Assembly: GCA_004380135.1 (NCBI GenBank) | Contig: QXCR01000009.1 | Span: 186,001-250,000, forward strand | Reading direction: 5' to 3' | Length of the DNA: 64,000 nt | Source of the DNA: Stemphylium vesicarium | Taxonomy: Eukaryota > Ascomycota > Dothideomycetes > Pleosporales > Pleosporaceae | In this document: one piece after another, positions 11,067-22,629 of the stretch | Layout of the letters: each line of letters opens with the position of its first letter | Numbering within the stretch: position 1 is the first letter of the stretch | The notes under the pieces: model-generated | The model's input: only the letters and a program-made list of their open reading frames with translations | Databases searched by the model: none | Told to the model about the DNA's origin: nothing | Position numbers and translations under genes: made by a program

Positions 11067-11945
11067 CTAAGCCCCCTGCCCAGCAGTTAGATCCACCCAA
11101 CACTTCGTAACCCTCTGCTTCGCCCTCCCAAATGGCCTCCCCCCATCCTCATCCTCAAAAGTCTCACACTCAAACTCACTAACCACCACGCCCTTAAACG
11201 GCTCCTGCGCCCCCTTGCTCCAAAGATGCGTCACAGCATCAGCAACGCACTCAATCTGAATCCCCCTATACCCTATCGCCTTCGCTTCCCTCTGCAGCCA
11301 TCTCGCCGTTGCAGTCATAATGCCCTGTCCCTCATAATCATGGCGCGTAGACGTAGCATTGCGCATGAGGACCTGTCCCGGCGCTGTGGGCTTCCAACTT
11401 TGCGGATCCCTTGGATCACGCTTCTCGAGCGCGCCGTATAGGATGGGGAATTCAGGCCAGGCTGTGAGGAGCGGTTTGAGTTTCTCCGGATCAAGGGGCG
11501 TGAAGCCATCGTAGCTTAGTGCTATGCTTACGAGCGGGAAGTCCATCTGTTGTAGCAAGCGCATGCCTTCTGCTTTGCGCCCTTGGCTCTTCTCCACGCT
11601 GTTTTCGGCTGTTTCGGCGGCGTCCCAGAGGAGTGTGCCGCCGTTTTCTTGCGCTGCGGCGGTTTTGAACTCGTACTCGGTGTCGAAGACGCCGTAGGAG
11701 AGGCCCGAGTCGATTTGGTGCCGCACGAGATACTCTAGGTTGGGGCTTTCTTCGATGACCCAGCGCCCGATTATGAGTTCCGGCCAGATGTTTTGCCAGA
11801 TGCTTGAGTGGAAGCCGTGGCTGTGGGCGAGGATGGCGGTTGCCCAGGGGAGGTGGACGGGTTTGAGTTTGCGGATCTCATAGCGCGGTTTCAATGAAGA
11901 CGGGTTGGAAGGCGTGGGTACACGGGTATTGGTGAGGATCGACAT
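11067..11945 (-). CDS. Acyl-CoA N-acyltransferase-like protein (GNAT fold)
   Basis: Single exon, 292 residues from the ATG at 11945. The frame is open further upstream, but that extension is Cys/Ser-rich and looks like translated leader, so the inner ATG (MSILTNTRV...) is preferred. The N-terminal part (YEIRKLKPVHLPWATAI) and the C-terminal RHDYEGQGIMTATARWLQREAK followed by IQIECVADAVTHLW resemble the fungal branch of GNAT proteins in which the Q/R-x-x-G-x-G/A loop is present in altered form (YEGQGI). A central segment reads PLVSIALSYDGFTPLDPEKLKPLL. Substrate and role are unknown. Confidence 0.7.
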   Translation of the reverse strand: MSILTNTRVPTPSNPSSLKPRYEIRKLKPVHLPWATAILAHSHGFHSSIWQNIWPELIIGRWVIEESPNLEYLVRHQIDSGLSYGVFDTEYEFKTAAAQENGGTLLWDAAETAENSVEKSQGRKAEGMRLLQQMDFPLVSIALSYDGFTPLDPEKLKPLLTAWPEFPILYGALEKRDPRDPQSWKPTAPGQVLMRNATSTRHDYEGQGIMTATARWLQREAKAIGYRGIQIECVADAVTHLWSKGAQEPFKGVVVSEFECETFEDEDGGRPFGRAKQRVTKCWVDLTAGQGA

Positions 11946-12697
11946 TCTAGACAGCTTGGTGGAGGTTGTGTTGGCGCGGACGCTGATGCAGTTCTGGGTT
12001 GAGAATGTGGATGTGGGTTTTGCCAGTGAATACCCACGTCTGTTTAAATTGCAAGAAATCGGACAAGAATTTAAGGACGATGCAGCGCTGACTGTATTCG
12101 CACAGGATTGAATTGGGGTTTTCGGTAAAATGTGGACCTGAGTTACGATGTTACAAAACCTGCACGCTAAGAAAAAGCAGTCATTGATGCTTTTGGCGCC
12201 AACCTGTTCAACTTCGCCAGAACACGAGCAAAGCGAGTAAAGTTGACGGCATTGCACCGCAACTAATCTCGAGATCACGCAGTGAGTACATCCAAGTATC
12301 GTACAACTAGGTCGATAATGAATGTATTTGCTGCTGTCTCAATCAAAGCTGGTGTGTCCTGCTTGGCGACGTGGGGCACTCGGGAAGGTAGTATGCACAT
12401 GCATGCACGTAAGCGCAACATATTCCGCGTCTTACTTGCATGCACTATAGATTAATACTGTGTTGGAATCATCAGTCCTGCTGCCAAGTATGGGTGCCCG
12501 ACGAAAGGTGGATCATGGGACGGAAGGGTCAAGGATTCCGTCCCGTCGTCAAGGCTTTGCAGGGGCCCCCGTTATGGACACCAGTGGAGTCAATATGTTC
12601 GTTCTGTCGCATAACAGTCAGTAGTATCTAACTAACCGTCTTCACACGCAGGGAGATTTGATGTGCAGTTGATTGAATGTAGTTTGCTGCTAATATC
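11946..12697. other. Intergenic region upstream of the GNAT-like gene
   Basis: No supported gene. It spans the GNAT-like promoter and the 3' end of the acyl-CoA synthetase gene. A short ATGCACATGCATGCACG palindrome-like stretch lies around 12392-12410. Confidence 0.5.
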
Positions 12698-14806
12698 TCA
12701 CATCAGCCCTTTGCCTTCCTGCAGGAGCCTGATACCTTGTTCCTTGAGCTTGAACTTCTGTATCTTTCCGCTTGCAGTCTTGGGATAGTTATCCACCCAA
12801 AAGACGAATTTGGGTACTAATCTCAAAATCAGCTTATTTCGCGCCTCACGTCTTGGTGTTCACTTACCCAGGTGATGACTTAGCTTCTCCCTGATCCAAC
12901 TCCTCACCTCGTCCGCTGTCACCTCTCCCTTGTTTCCAGCATGTCTTACTATGAATGCAGCGACGACCTCACCGTATCGTTCATCAGGTAGTCCGACAAC
13001 ACTGACTTCGCTGACAGCTGGATGAGCAAAGAGACAATTCTCTACTTCCAGTGGGTGAATATTCTCTCCGCCCTTGATAATCAAGTCCTTGATTCTTCCA
13101 GTAATCTTGATGTAGCCCTCTTCATCCATCGATGCTTCATCACCGGTGTGCATCCACAAAACACCATTTTGGTCTGGCCGAAGTACCTCTTCTGTGCGCG
13201 CTACGTCGCCCCAGTAGCCCTTCATCAAGAGGTAGCCCGAGACGGCTAATTCGCCCCGTTGACCTACGTTGAGGGTCTGCGACCAGTCTGAGGCATTGAC
13301 AATCTTGGCGCGCACATGCGGGAGGAGACGGCCTACACTGTCGATGCGCTTTTCGATGGGATCATCTGTAGTCGTCATAGCTGAGACAGGGCTTGTCTCT
13401 GTCATGCCGTAGCAGATCGTCAACTCAGTCAGGTTCAGGTTCTTGTGTAGCTTTCGCATGAGCTCGGCGGGAATGGCGGAGCCAGCTGCGATGCCAGTTC
13501 GCAGGTATTGGAACCCTTCGTGGGGTATGGCGCCATTCGCGAGAAGCTCGAGCTCTGCCACGAACATGGTCGGGACTCCATAGAGAGCCGTACACTTATA
13601 TTCGCGGACAGCTTCGAGGGTGGCAAGCGCGTTGAATGCCTCGGTCGGGAAGACGATTGCGCTACCGTGCGTGGCCGTGGCCATGTATCCGAGGATGCAT
13701 CCGAAGCAGCTACAACGGGTCAGATTGCATAGGGTCCTTAGCTCAGGTTTCAACTCACTGGAAAAGCGGAGGCGGGCAGCACACGACGTCGCTTGCTGTC
13801 AGCAGCATCCTGTCACCGATGCTGTTGCCGTTGTTCAGGATACTTCTATGGCTCAAGCATGCGGCTTTTGGCATGCTCGTGGTGCCCGATGTGAATTGTA
13901 TGTTGACGATGTCGTCCGGATGTAGCCCTTGGTCTCCCAAACTATTGCCCTGTCCACCATCTTCCACCACATTCTGATATCTGCCCAAGCCCTTGTATTC
14001 GTCCAGGTTTATCCTTCCTTGTGCGTTGTCTACCAGTATTACGTTCTTCAGCGATGGAACAAGTTCAGATTCGAGCGTCGAGCCGGCGAGGTTGGGTATC
14101 AAGTGTGTGAGCAGCGGGATGTTGGAGCGTGGGTCTTTGCGAGGAAGGTTCGTCTCAGCACCTATTATGAGATGGGCGGCATCCAGGTGGTTGATGGCGT
14201 TCAAGACTTGCGGCGCGTTGAAGGATGGGTTAAGTGGTACCTATGCGATGGTTAGTCCCAGCTATCACTGAGGGTACCGCATTCTTCATACCAATATCGC
14301 CCCTAGTTTGAACAATGCATATGTAAGCTTGAAGCAGTCAGCGTCTATCCTCGCGAGTGTCCAGAAAACATACGGTCGCAAACTCAGCATTGTTGCCCAA
14401 GCTCACAGCAACTCTGTCGCCCTTCTTCACCCCAAGACTCTGCAATCCCTTTGCGAGCTTGTTCGAATCACGGTCGAGTGCATCGTAGGTCAACTGTATG
14501 CGCTGGTGGTGGGATATGACCCTGCGTGAGGTTCAGCTAATGCACCGTCGGAAGCAATTCGGGAACAGAAAGGGACGCACGCGTCACGGTCGCCAAACTG
14601 CCTCACAACACCTGCAAAATGCTGCGGAACGGTCTGCTCGAGTAGTGGGGGCTGTCAAACTGTCAGTAAACGGAGCTATGGCCTACGGGGAGCTCGGAAC
14701 GCGCCTCGGTAGGACCGACGCTGTATGCTTGCGTAAGGAGGCCTCTTCGCGCAATTCGAATAGGCTTAGGGAACCTTGCAGCACGAGCACCAAGCGTCCG
14801 AAGCAT
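12698..14806 (-). CDS. Mitochondrial acyl-CoA synthetase, ACSF2-like (AMP-binding)
   Basis: Seven exons (14806-14705, 14651-14581, 14521-14374, 14327-14292, 14240-13759, 13709-12868, 12816-12698) give 599 residues. The enzyme activates a fatty or related acid to its acyl-CoA through an acyl-adenylate. The first ~28 residues are Arg-rich without acids (MLRTLGARAARF...), as in a mitochondrial presequence. Diagnostic motifs are the P-loop TSGTTSMPK (236-244), YGMTETS (380-386), TGD (468-470), the hinge GRIKDLIIKGGENI (484-497) and the catalytic Lys in PKTASGK near 578. Introns are 46-59 bp. The first intron needs a GC donor (GCGCGT) to join GPTE to PPLLEQTVP; all others are GT-AG. Otherwise the gene looks intact. 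Confidence 0.88.
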
Positions 14807-15230
14807 CTTCGACTGAAGAAAAAGGCATCAAAAGCCAGAACATAAAACACGACATGGCGCATTCGTCAGTGTGGAGGTGAGGAAGCTTAGTGTAGCTACT
14901 TCGGAACTGAGCCGCGGGTCGGGTTCCAGATGTTGCGGGGTAGCTTCGAGGAGCTATGCGGCTGGCGTCGGGACGGGAGCTTCGAGAGCGTTAGTGTCGG
15001 GGATGATCCCCGGGCGAAACCCGGACCTTGCCTGCAGTGCGATGCATGTTCAGGACGATGACACCACTAGAACTATGTTGTAAGACGTGGCAGGTCTCGA
15101 AGAAACCCTTACAGTTGAGATGAGCAGTGCGACCAAGATTGACTTCGCGCTAGCTAGATAAACGTGAGGTGCTTCCAGAACTCCAATGACACCGTAAATG
15201 CTATCGTTACACTGTCTCATCATTCAACGG
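14807..15230. other. Intergenic region, acyl-CoA synthetase promoter
   Basis: No gene; separates two minus-strand genes. Confidence 0.6.
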
Positions 15231-18200
15231 CTACCGTTCGAATTCAAGGACCTTCCTGCTGGCGTCGCTTGCTGATCGATTCCTCCCCGGCTTGATTTCC
15301 TCGCCAGTAGCAGTTGGCGAAAGTAGGTCTGGAGGAGAAGCTTCACCCTTTGACGCGCCTACATCCACCGTTTCCGCGCCCTCGAGGAGATCAAGGTCCT
15401 TTGCGTCAACATCTTCTTCGTCCTCTTCGTCCTCTCGTCCGTGCTTCGCTTCCTTGTCCAGCTCCTTCTGCGCTTCATCATATCTCCTTCGAACTTCCGT
15501 TGCAACCCGCATTCCATCATTGACAATGTTGTCAAGCATGCCTCGGAGTCCTTTGCCAGGTGGCACAACCCCCACGCCGGCACCACCAACAACACCACCT
15601 AAACCTCCACTAACACCACCTTGTCTTCCAGCATTAGCAAATGTGGTCAAGTTATGGAAGCTAGAGGCTGAAGGTAGTGTTTCATCGGCGAGCCGGAAGG
15701 AAGATGAGAAGCCGACTTCGAAAAAGTTTAGCAGCGCTTCATCCGCAAGAATGACCATTCGGAACGTCGGCAGGGTGATATGGAGAGGTTTGTTGGGGTC
15801 TAACGCCAAGTTGGCTGTCTTTGCTTTCTCGTTTCGTTCCGCAAGGTCCGAGTCTGTTGTGTGGTTTGAGGGCGCGGGTGACATTGGGTTTTGGTCTGAC
15901 TTTTCGGATTTGGCTGACTTGGCTTTGGGCGTGCCAGGCTCGGAACCAAAATCTATGAGGTCGTCCTCTTCATCGTCACCAATGGCAAAATTGTCGACAT
16001 CCTCCTTGATCTGGTCGACATCGCGGCTGGATTGGTTCGAAGGATGATCAGGGTCCGCGTATTCGAAGCAGTTGCGAATGAAAGCAGAGACGCTACTCAG
16101 GAACTGCTCGTCGCGCCCGACCCGCTCTGGGTCAGCCTCGGAGCTAATGTCTAGGGAAGAAGCGGCAGGGCTTGGGTCGTGAACTCCTCTTCGGGACAGG
16201 AAAAGAAGCGCTTCCGATATCCTCAGAATACCCTCGCGGTCAACCCTGCCGTCACCATCATCATCGTAGAGCTCAAAAAAGTAGCTGATGTTAGACATAA
16301 TGTCCTTGGTGCCTTTGACATGGGCAAAGCCCGTGACCACGTTCTGCAGTGATAGCGAGTCCGACATATCAACATCCCAGCGTCGAAACAGCCGTTGCAT
16401 GAACTCGTGATCCGCCGGTTCTGGTCCTGATCCCCACGGAGACATTGGTGGTCTTTTTCGCATGCTGTTGCCAAAGTATGAGTGTGTAGATTGATTGCCG
16501 TTAGCTTCTGGTGGTGAGCTTGGTGAGTCGGTAATTGCCCATTTCGCAATGCCTAACCTGTTAGTAAAGATGCCAGTAGACGCCCACGAACCACTTACCA
16601 GCGAGGAACTCCCTGAATGCGTCATAGTCCATCTGGGTAGGACTGGGTCCTAGCGCCACACGGCCCTTCTCCGCGCTACCAGAGATTCCAGTGACCACTT
16701 CAGTCGCCTTCATCCTGCTCGCCTTCGCTTTGCGTTCCGCTTCTTGTTGCATAATCTCCGCTCGTTGTTGCCGCTCGTACAGTACGGCGTAGAATTTGTC
16801 GTACAGGAACCCGAGGTCATTCAAACTCAGCTTCTTGCTGTCGGGACCAAGATTTCTTATCGATGTGCGCTTGGCAAAGCTCTCAATGTTCTCCAGTACG
16901 GCGTCTTTGTGTTTCGCACGCTGCTCTGAGATGGTGTTTTGAGTAATACCTGCAAACTCCTTGAATGCTACGACCATGAGTTCCTGGAATCGTGTGACGG
17001 CGCGAAGCTTAGGGTTCTCCGACTTTGGATGTGCGGACTCGTCAAGTCGTGAAAAGTAGGATTTCAATACTGAGATGAATGACCCGTCATCTGCAGCATC
17101 AAGTAGTTCCTCTCCGTTGATGCGAAGAATGGCAAGCCCAATTTGAAACAACACTTTTGGGCCTTCGAGGAAGAAAACGTCTAGAACACGGAAAGCAAAG
17201 ATAAGAGGCATGGAGTTGATATAGAGCGAAAGGAACCAGGGCAAAGAAACAACCGACAGCTGGACGTCTGACTTGACAAGATGATCCCAGAGTATAGGCA
17301 TGGTCTTCTCCACAAGAGACTCAAAAACCTTTTGGTCTAGGAGGGTGCCGTACATGGTTTGCGAGTAGTATCCGGGGAGAAGGCGATCACATAGCACGGA
17401 GAGAAGAAAGAAGGCCTGCGATTCGGACATGTATCTTTGTTTGTTAGACTTGTACATCTGCAGGTCAAGGGGCACACATACATCAGCAATGCTGCCACCA
17501 CAATGTTCATCGCCTGACAGTAGCCGACCTCCTCGTTTGTCCAGCTATATGCTGTCAATACTCTCCGGAGCCTGCCGATGCCCTCTTCACTTTGGAAGCC
17601 TGGGTATTCCGGTAGACTCCTGTTGAGATCCTTCTCAATCTCGTCTATGGCCAACGACTCTCGCCCTGAGAACTTTTGTAACGTTTCGGTGTATAGGTTC
17701 GGATTCTGCAGGCGCAGAAAGAAGGCGCCCGATGTGAGTTCCCACATTTCACCTCGTAAACGATTGGGCAGACCGACGCGGATGAGTTTGTGGAAGGTGG
17801 GTTGTCGAATGAGGGTTGCGCTTCGGCCGTTGTCTGTTGCGCGTTAGCAGCGCTCTGTGCTGGGGGAGACATAACGTACCTCTGAGATACTCGCGCCATA
17901 AGCGGATCTTTGTCGCATCTCTCAGCTTTCGCGCATTGCCGGGGTATCGGAATATCATGCCCAACCCCGTATCGGGATGCTCCTTGGCTTGTTTGCCATC
18001 GTCTCCGGCCTTCTTCTCCTCGGCATCGGTAAGAAGATACTCGGAGTAGCATTGCCCGGCGACTTTGCGCAGATTGTCTACCTCCTTGACACCCTCTCTC
18101 AACCCCTTCTTGAGGGCGTCGCAAAAGCGCTCACATGCCTGTCGCGACCCGGCGAGCTGAATCGTGAGCTTCTGACCAGCAGGCGCCTGCGACTTGGAGT

Positions 18201-18684
18201 CGGGAATCCCATTCCACGTTGTGATGGCGAGCGCAAACATGTAGCTCTGACTGTGCAGCCGCTCTACCCGTCGTATGCCGCATAGTGGTAGCGTGAAACC
18301 ATTGCCCGCAGGCCCCGCCCCATGAGTCTGGCCGGTGAAGCTGCTCGAGGAACTCAGGCTGGCTGTGTTGGCGAAGCTGGAGCCCTGCGTAGAGAAGCAC
18401 AGGTACTGCTCGCTGAGGTGTAGCTTGCCCACATAGTGGTTGCCCTGGCTGCGCTCCTTCTCAGCTGTGACGTCGCCAGTGCCCCTCGTGGAGTGGTGGG
18501 GCTGGAGGGTGAGCTCAGCGGTGATCTCTTGGAGCGGATTCTGCGAGTCGGGAAGTCGGAATTGATAGCGGAAGAGGGTGGCTTTGGAGGGTCGTCGGTC
18601 CGTTGATGCGGGAGCGGCTATGGTGTTGAGCGTGGGTTCAATGTACTGCTGGGCCTTCTGCACCAAATTCGAGATGTTGAACAT
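15231..18684 (-). CDS. Rab GTPase-activating protein with GRAM, TBC and EF-hand domains (Gyp2-like)
   Basis: Four exons (18684-17880, 17833-17482, 17434-16599, 16552-15231; introns 46-47 bp) encode 1104 residues. An N-terminal GRAM-like domain (about 40-210) is followed by a TBC domain starting near 285 (GLPNRLRGEMW). The dual-finger residues are present: IEKDLNR with Arg near 340, and GYCQ near 372-375. TBC proteins supply the Arg and Gln that speed GTP hydrolysis by Rab GTPases. An EF-hand loop DDDGDGRVDREG lies near 761-772, as in the TBC1D8/9 and yeast Gyp2/Mdr1 group. The tail is acidic and Ser-rich, probably disordered. The likely role is membrane traffic or recycling; the target Rab is unknown. 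Confidence 0.88.
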
Positions 18685-19074
18685 GACTTCGGCCCGGCTA
18701 GGAGTAAAGAAAATCGGAATCAGTTACGCGTTATTCATTCACTGTTTGGTCTTCATTGCGCGACGAAACTTGCCCTCGTTGATCGGCTTACAGAGGGACC
18801 GGAGCTTTATGCAGGGCTGGGACTGAGTGGAGTGTTGCACCTGCCACAGCGCACGGCCACGAAGAGGCTGAAATGTGGGGATGACTAAGACACTTTGCGC
18901 CCAGCTTGTCTGGGACTGCCCGACATCATACGTCACTCTAAACACTAACCCGACTCAGATCTGGCGATGAAGTTGTAGATATATTACGACTGGCTGTGAG
19001 CTTCAATGAGTGAAGGCTTGAAGCGCTTCACGTATTATTTGCTATCCCGCCATGAACGCCGGTACCTATCCCTA

Positions 19075-19122
<48 letters not shown>

Positions 19123-19214
19123 GTATCCAGAGACAGCTTTGTGCATGTCTATTTTGACTCAAATGAATGTCGCTAAAGTATCTGCAGTTTGCTGTCCCTC
19201 GAATCTGTGCGTGT
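18685..19214. other. Intergenic region with a hexanucleotide microsatellite
   Basis: Promoter of the TBC gene and 3' end of the SDR gene, both on the minus strand. The (TCCCTG) array at 19075-19122 is the only striking element. Confidence 0.6.
19075..19122 (+). repeat. (TCCCTG)8 microsatellite
   Basis: Eight perfect copies of TCCCTG, preceded by imperfect CCTATC units. It lies about 390 bp upstream of the TBC gene start and 90 bp beyond the SDR stop codon. Length variation between strains is likely. Confidence 0.95.
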
Positions 19215-20490
19215 TTATGTGCAGGTGTAGGCTCCGTCTACTCGGAGGTCCGCGCCCTGTATTTCTTCATCAGCAATTGTTTGCAAGTAAGCTTACATTG
19301 AGGCGATACTTACGGTAACGTAGGAACTAGCGTCGCTGGACAAGAACGTCACAGCGCCCATGAGATCCTCAGGACGTCCCATTTTACCCACAGGAATGAG
19401 CGAAGTCCACTGCTTCTGAAGGTCTGGGTTGTCATCGAGAATCTTCTTGGTCCTGTAGCAGTGTCAGTGCCCGTCTGTATCGGGGCCACTCGTTGAACTT
19501 ACAATGCCGTGAGCATATATCCAGGAGAAATACAGTTCACGCGAATACCCGCGCCAGCCCATTCAACTGCCAAACTGGATGCCAGATGTCGGACAGCTGC
19601 TTTTGCGGCGTTGTATGGGGCCTGTGGCTGCGGGACGTTGACAATGGCGCCTGACATGCTACCAATCATGACGATGCTTCCGGGTGCCTTCCGCTCCATA
19701 AGGTGCTTAGCCACTGCTACAGCATACAGGTAGGTTCCATCGACGTTGACACCCCAGAGCTTCTGTATGCGGTCATGGGGATATGAGATGGCGTCGTAGT
19801 TCTCGGTGAAGCCAGCTGATGTGACGAGGTTGTCGACCTTGCCATGCTTCTTTAAGATCTCTGCAAAGGACTGGTTGACCGACGTCGGACTCGAGACGTC
19901 GCAAAAGTGAGCTGTGACCTTGGGTATGCTGTTTGTCGTGTTAGCTAAAGCAGATGCTTCGTGAGCTGCAGGACTTACCTGGTGCTCCCAGGGTTCTCCT
20001 TCTTGAAAACATCGAGAAGTCCGTTGGCTGATCGCTCGCCCTCTTCTTTGTTCATGTCGACAATAGCGACGTCGGCACCGGAAGTCACTAATGCCTGCGC
20101 CATGACCAAGCCCAGGCCTCGAGCTCCACCGGTGACGACTGCCACTTTGCCCTCCATGGAGAATGAAGCCAGTGTCCGCTTGAAATGCTCGCCTCCCCGG
20201 CCTACAACAGGGTTCGAGGGCGGTAGATCCTTCTCCTCGGGGTACTCTACGACAATGTCGTCTCGAGTTCGCGCATACTGACCCTCGTGGTCGCCGCTCT
20301 CGCCAGGCTCGCCCGAAGTCGTCGCTGCATCGACATGGTCCTCGCTATTTGGATCCTTGTCAAGGCGTCTGGGAGTGCAGGCGAAGTGTCGAACTGAAGA
20401 AATGGCTGGCTTTGCCGGTCGGAATGCTGTGCGGGGAGCTTGCGCTGTGGCCGCGCGGGCAACGTGCCGGAAGACCTGGGACCTGAACAT
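19215..20490 (-). CDS. Short-chain dehydrogenase/reductase with N-terminal extension
   Basis: Four exons (20490-19979, 19928-19503, 19452-19314, 19256-19215; introns 50, 50 and 57 bp) encode 372 residues. The classical SDR elements are visible: the NAD(P) loop TGGARGLG, the catalytic Ser in IGSMSG, the YNAAK Tyr-x-x-x-Lys pair and the SPGYM segment after beta6. The usual NNAG is LVTSAG here. The sequence is closest in feel to arabinitol dehydrogenase or L-xylulose reductase-like polyol enzymes, but the substrate is inferred only. About 110 residues precede the fold: an Arg/Ala-rich start (MFRSQVFRHVARAATAQ...) that looks like a mitochondrial presequence, then an acidic linker. Confidence 0.87.
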
Positions 20491-21310
20491 GATTGCAACA
20501 AAAGGTGCAATCGCAGCTGATTGTCGTAGGAGCGGTCTTCGCAGCAGAGGGGCCCTCGATTAAAAGATTAGAAGCTTGGTACAGAAGCTGAGGTGAACCA
20601 GGATAAATGCTGTGTGTGAATATAAGTCTGGGTCAATGCAACGCAGCCCGAAGTGGTGAAGCAGCCCAAAGGTCGAACCGAATTAGAACAGAATCAATGG
20701 AACCTGGAGGAAAGTTCACGATGCAGGCGCAGGTCATGAAATGATTCGGTCCTTTGAACAGCTCGAGCTTCGCTCCCCCCACCGTGCTGCTCTTGGTTGA
20801 ACGCCTCTGACGACAGGACATGCAGGGATAGCTCTGGCGAGGCTCAAGGGGAGCAACCCGCAAACGCTGTTCCCCCTCGGTGCATTCAACAGCAGCCTCT
20901 CGTGTATCCAGGTCCCCATCTTTATCATAGGCCGTCGCGGTTGGCTCTCCACCCACAAGGCACACAGTGGAGCCGGGCTAACCGTGTGCGCCCTCTCCGC
21001 ACCACGATAGCTGGGGGAGCTCCAACAAATCCTGACCGCCTGCAACCCCACGCCCCCAAAACAAATTACCACCCAGCCCAGAACCGTCGAAGCGGGGCAG
21101 CCCATGCAGCCCGACCAACTGTGCTCCTTGACCTAGCATTACTATTACTGCGTGTGTGTTGGTACTTCTCTCGTTGCGTGTTGGCTGTGGTTAATATTCG
21201 CCTTCGTCATTGCTCGTCCTGCATGGTGATCGCCCTCAACAAGCCGGAATCGTGCTGACAGACGCGTATTCAGCACCTCGTCGTAGCCATCGTGACCGTC
21301 ATCAGCAGCC
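20491..21310. other. Divergent promoter region
   Basis: 820 bp between the divergently transcribed SDR and inositol phosphatase genes. No gene is supported. Confidence 0.6.
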
Positions 21311-22603
21311 ATGTTTGAGGTTTATCTCCTCACCTTCAATGCGGCGCGCAACCTCGTCGACCCGCAGTCGCTGGCGCCTTCGTTCTTTGATGCTCTCCCC
21401 AAAGACGCGCCCGTACCTGACATCGTCGCCATCTCGTTGCAGGAGGTTGCGCCCATCGCGTACTCGTTCCTCGGCGGATCCTATCTGAAGCCCTACTTCG
21501 ACCGCGTGACCACGACGGTCCAGCTGGCTGCCGACCTGCACAGCCATGGCGACGACTCACTCGAGCACGTTGCGACGCGCAGCCTGGGCATGACGGCGCT
21601 CATGCTGTTTGCCAAACCCGCCCTTCTAGAGAGAATACAATGGATACAGTCAGCGGGCGCCGGCGTCGGCTTCTCCAACATGGGCAACAAGGGTGCTGTT
21701 GCCATGCGCGTCGGGCTCTCGTGCCCGGGCGCCGATGATACCCTTGACCTGACCTTTGCCGCCGCCCATCTTGCGCCCATGGAAAGCAATGTGGATGCGA
21801 GGAACAAGGACTGGGAGAACCTGGTGCGCAACCTGGTCTTCGTGAATGGCGATGACTCCGCCTACAGCTCGAGTGAGGAAAGGCCGCTCCTCGCTCCTGC
21901 CTCCGAGGTGCCTGCCGACCACAACGGCCTCTTCACACCCGGCAACCACGTCTTCTTCTACGGTGACCTGAACTACCGCACTAATGATAACCCGCCAGGC
22001 GAAGACGCTCACAAGGCCTATCCCCAGCCAGCAGAGTCGGATGCCTCACCATCCCACTTCTCGCATCTCCTGAAGCAGGACCAACTCATCAGAGAGAAGG
22101 ACGCGAAACGCACCCTGCATGGCTTCCAAGAGCTTCCCATCAACTTCCCGCCGACCTACAAGTATGCGACCTCACACGGCAAGAACGTCAACACCCCTAG
22201 GCGTGCACTGTCCGGCGAGTGGGATTCGTGGGAGTGGTCAAAGCACCGATATCCCTCGTGGTGTGACCGCATCCTCTTCCTGCGGGCCGGGTCTTCGTCA
22301 GACCTGGAGCCACAAATCTACACCGCTCTGCCTGTACAGCCGACCTCAGACCACCGCCCAGTCGCTCTTTCCTTGCGTGTTGACGAAAAACCTATCCAGA
22401 TGGGCGTAAACGACTACTTGTCTCGACCGCCCTTCGACATCAACCCACAGTGGAAAGCGAGACGAGACGCCGCCCGGCGATGGGAAGTCATTGTGGGCCT
22501 CATGTCCTACCTCGCCTTGACTGGAAAGGGCAGAATCATCCTCATCACCTTCATGGGAGTGGTCGTCGGCAGCCTGTTCGTAGCCGGAGCATTGACTAGG
22601 TGA
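21311..22603 (+). CDS. Inositol polyphosphate 5-phosphatase, C-terminal membrane anchor
   Basis: Single exon, 430 residues. The endonuclease/exonuclease/phosphatase fold is shown by SLQEVAP (metal-binding Glu), FSNMGNKGAVAMR, FFYGDLNYR, PSWCDRILF and TSDHRPVAL, which are the signature blocks of inositol 5-phosphatases. These remove the 5-phosphate from phosphoinositides such as PI(4,5)P2 or from soluble inositol phosphates. The final residues form one hydrophobic helix (about 405-428, GRIILITFMGVVVGSLFVAG) followed by TR, which fits a tail anchor facing the catalytic domain to the cytosol. There is no Sac1 domain, so it is not the synaptojanin type. Its stop codon is 26 bp from that of the facing gene. 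Confidence 0.9.
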   Translation: MFEVYLLTFNAARNLVDPQSLAPSFFDALPKDAPVPDIVAISLQEVAPIAYSFLGGSYLKPYFDRVTTTVQLAADLHSHGDDSLEHVATRSLGMTALMLFAKPALLERIQWIQSAGAGVGFSNMGNKGAVAMRVGLSCPGADDTLDLTFAAAHLAPMESNVDARNKDWENLVRNLVFVNGDDSAYSSSEERPLLAPASEVPADHNGLFTPGNHVFFYGDLNYRTNDNPPGEDAHKAYPQPAESDASPSHFSHLLKQDQLIREKDAKRTLHGFQELPINFPPTYKYATSHGKNVNTPRRALSGEWDSWEWSKHRYPSWCDRILFLRAGSSSDLEPQIYTALPVQPTSDHRPVALSLRVDEKPIQMGVNDYLSRPPFDINPQWKARRDAARRWEVIVGLMSYLALTGKGRIILITFMGVVVGSLFVAGALTR

Positions 22604-22629
22604 AGCTGGCCACGTTTGCATTTCGTCCT

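Noticed and set aside
11946..12278. Upstream extension of the GNAT-like frame
   Set aside because: The extra 111 codons are Cys/Ser-rich, resemble no presequence, and the inner ATG gives the normal protein start.
15292..16047. Plus-strand frame of 251 codons opposite the TBC gene
   Set aside because: It mirrors the Ser/Asp-rich coding strand of the Rab GAP last exon and has no domain; an antisense shadow.
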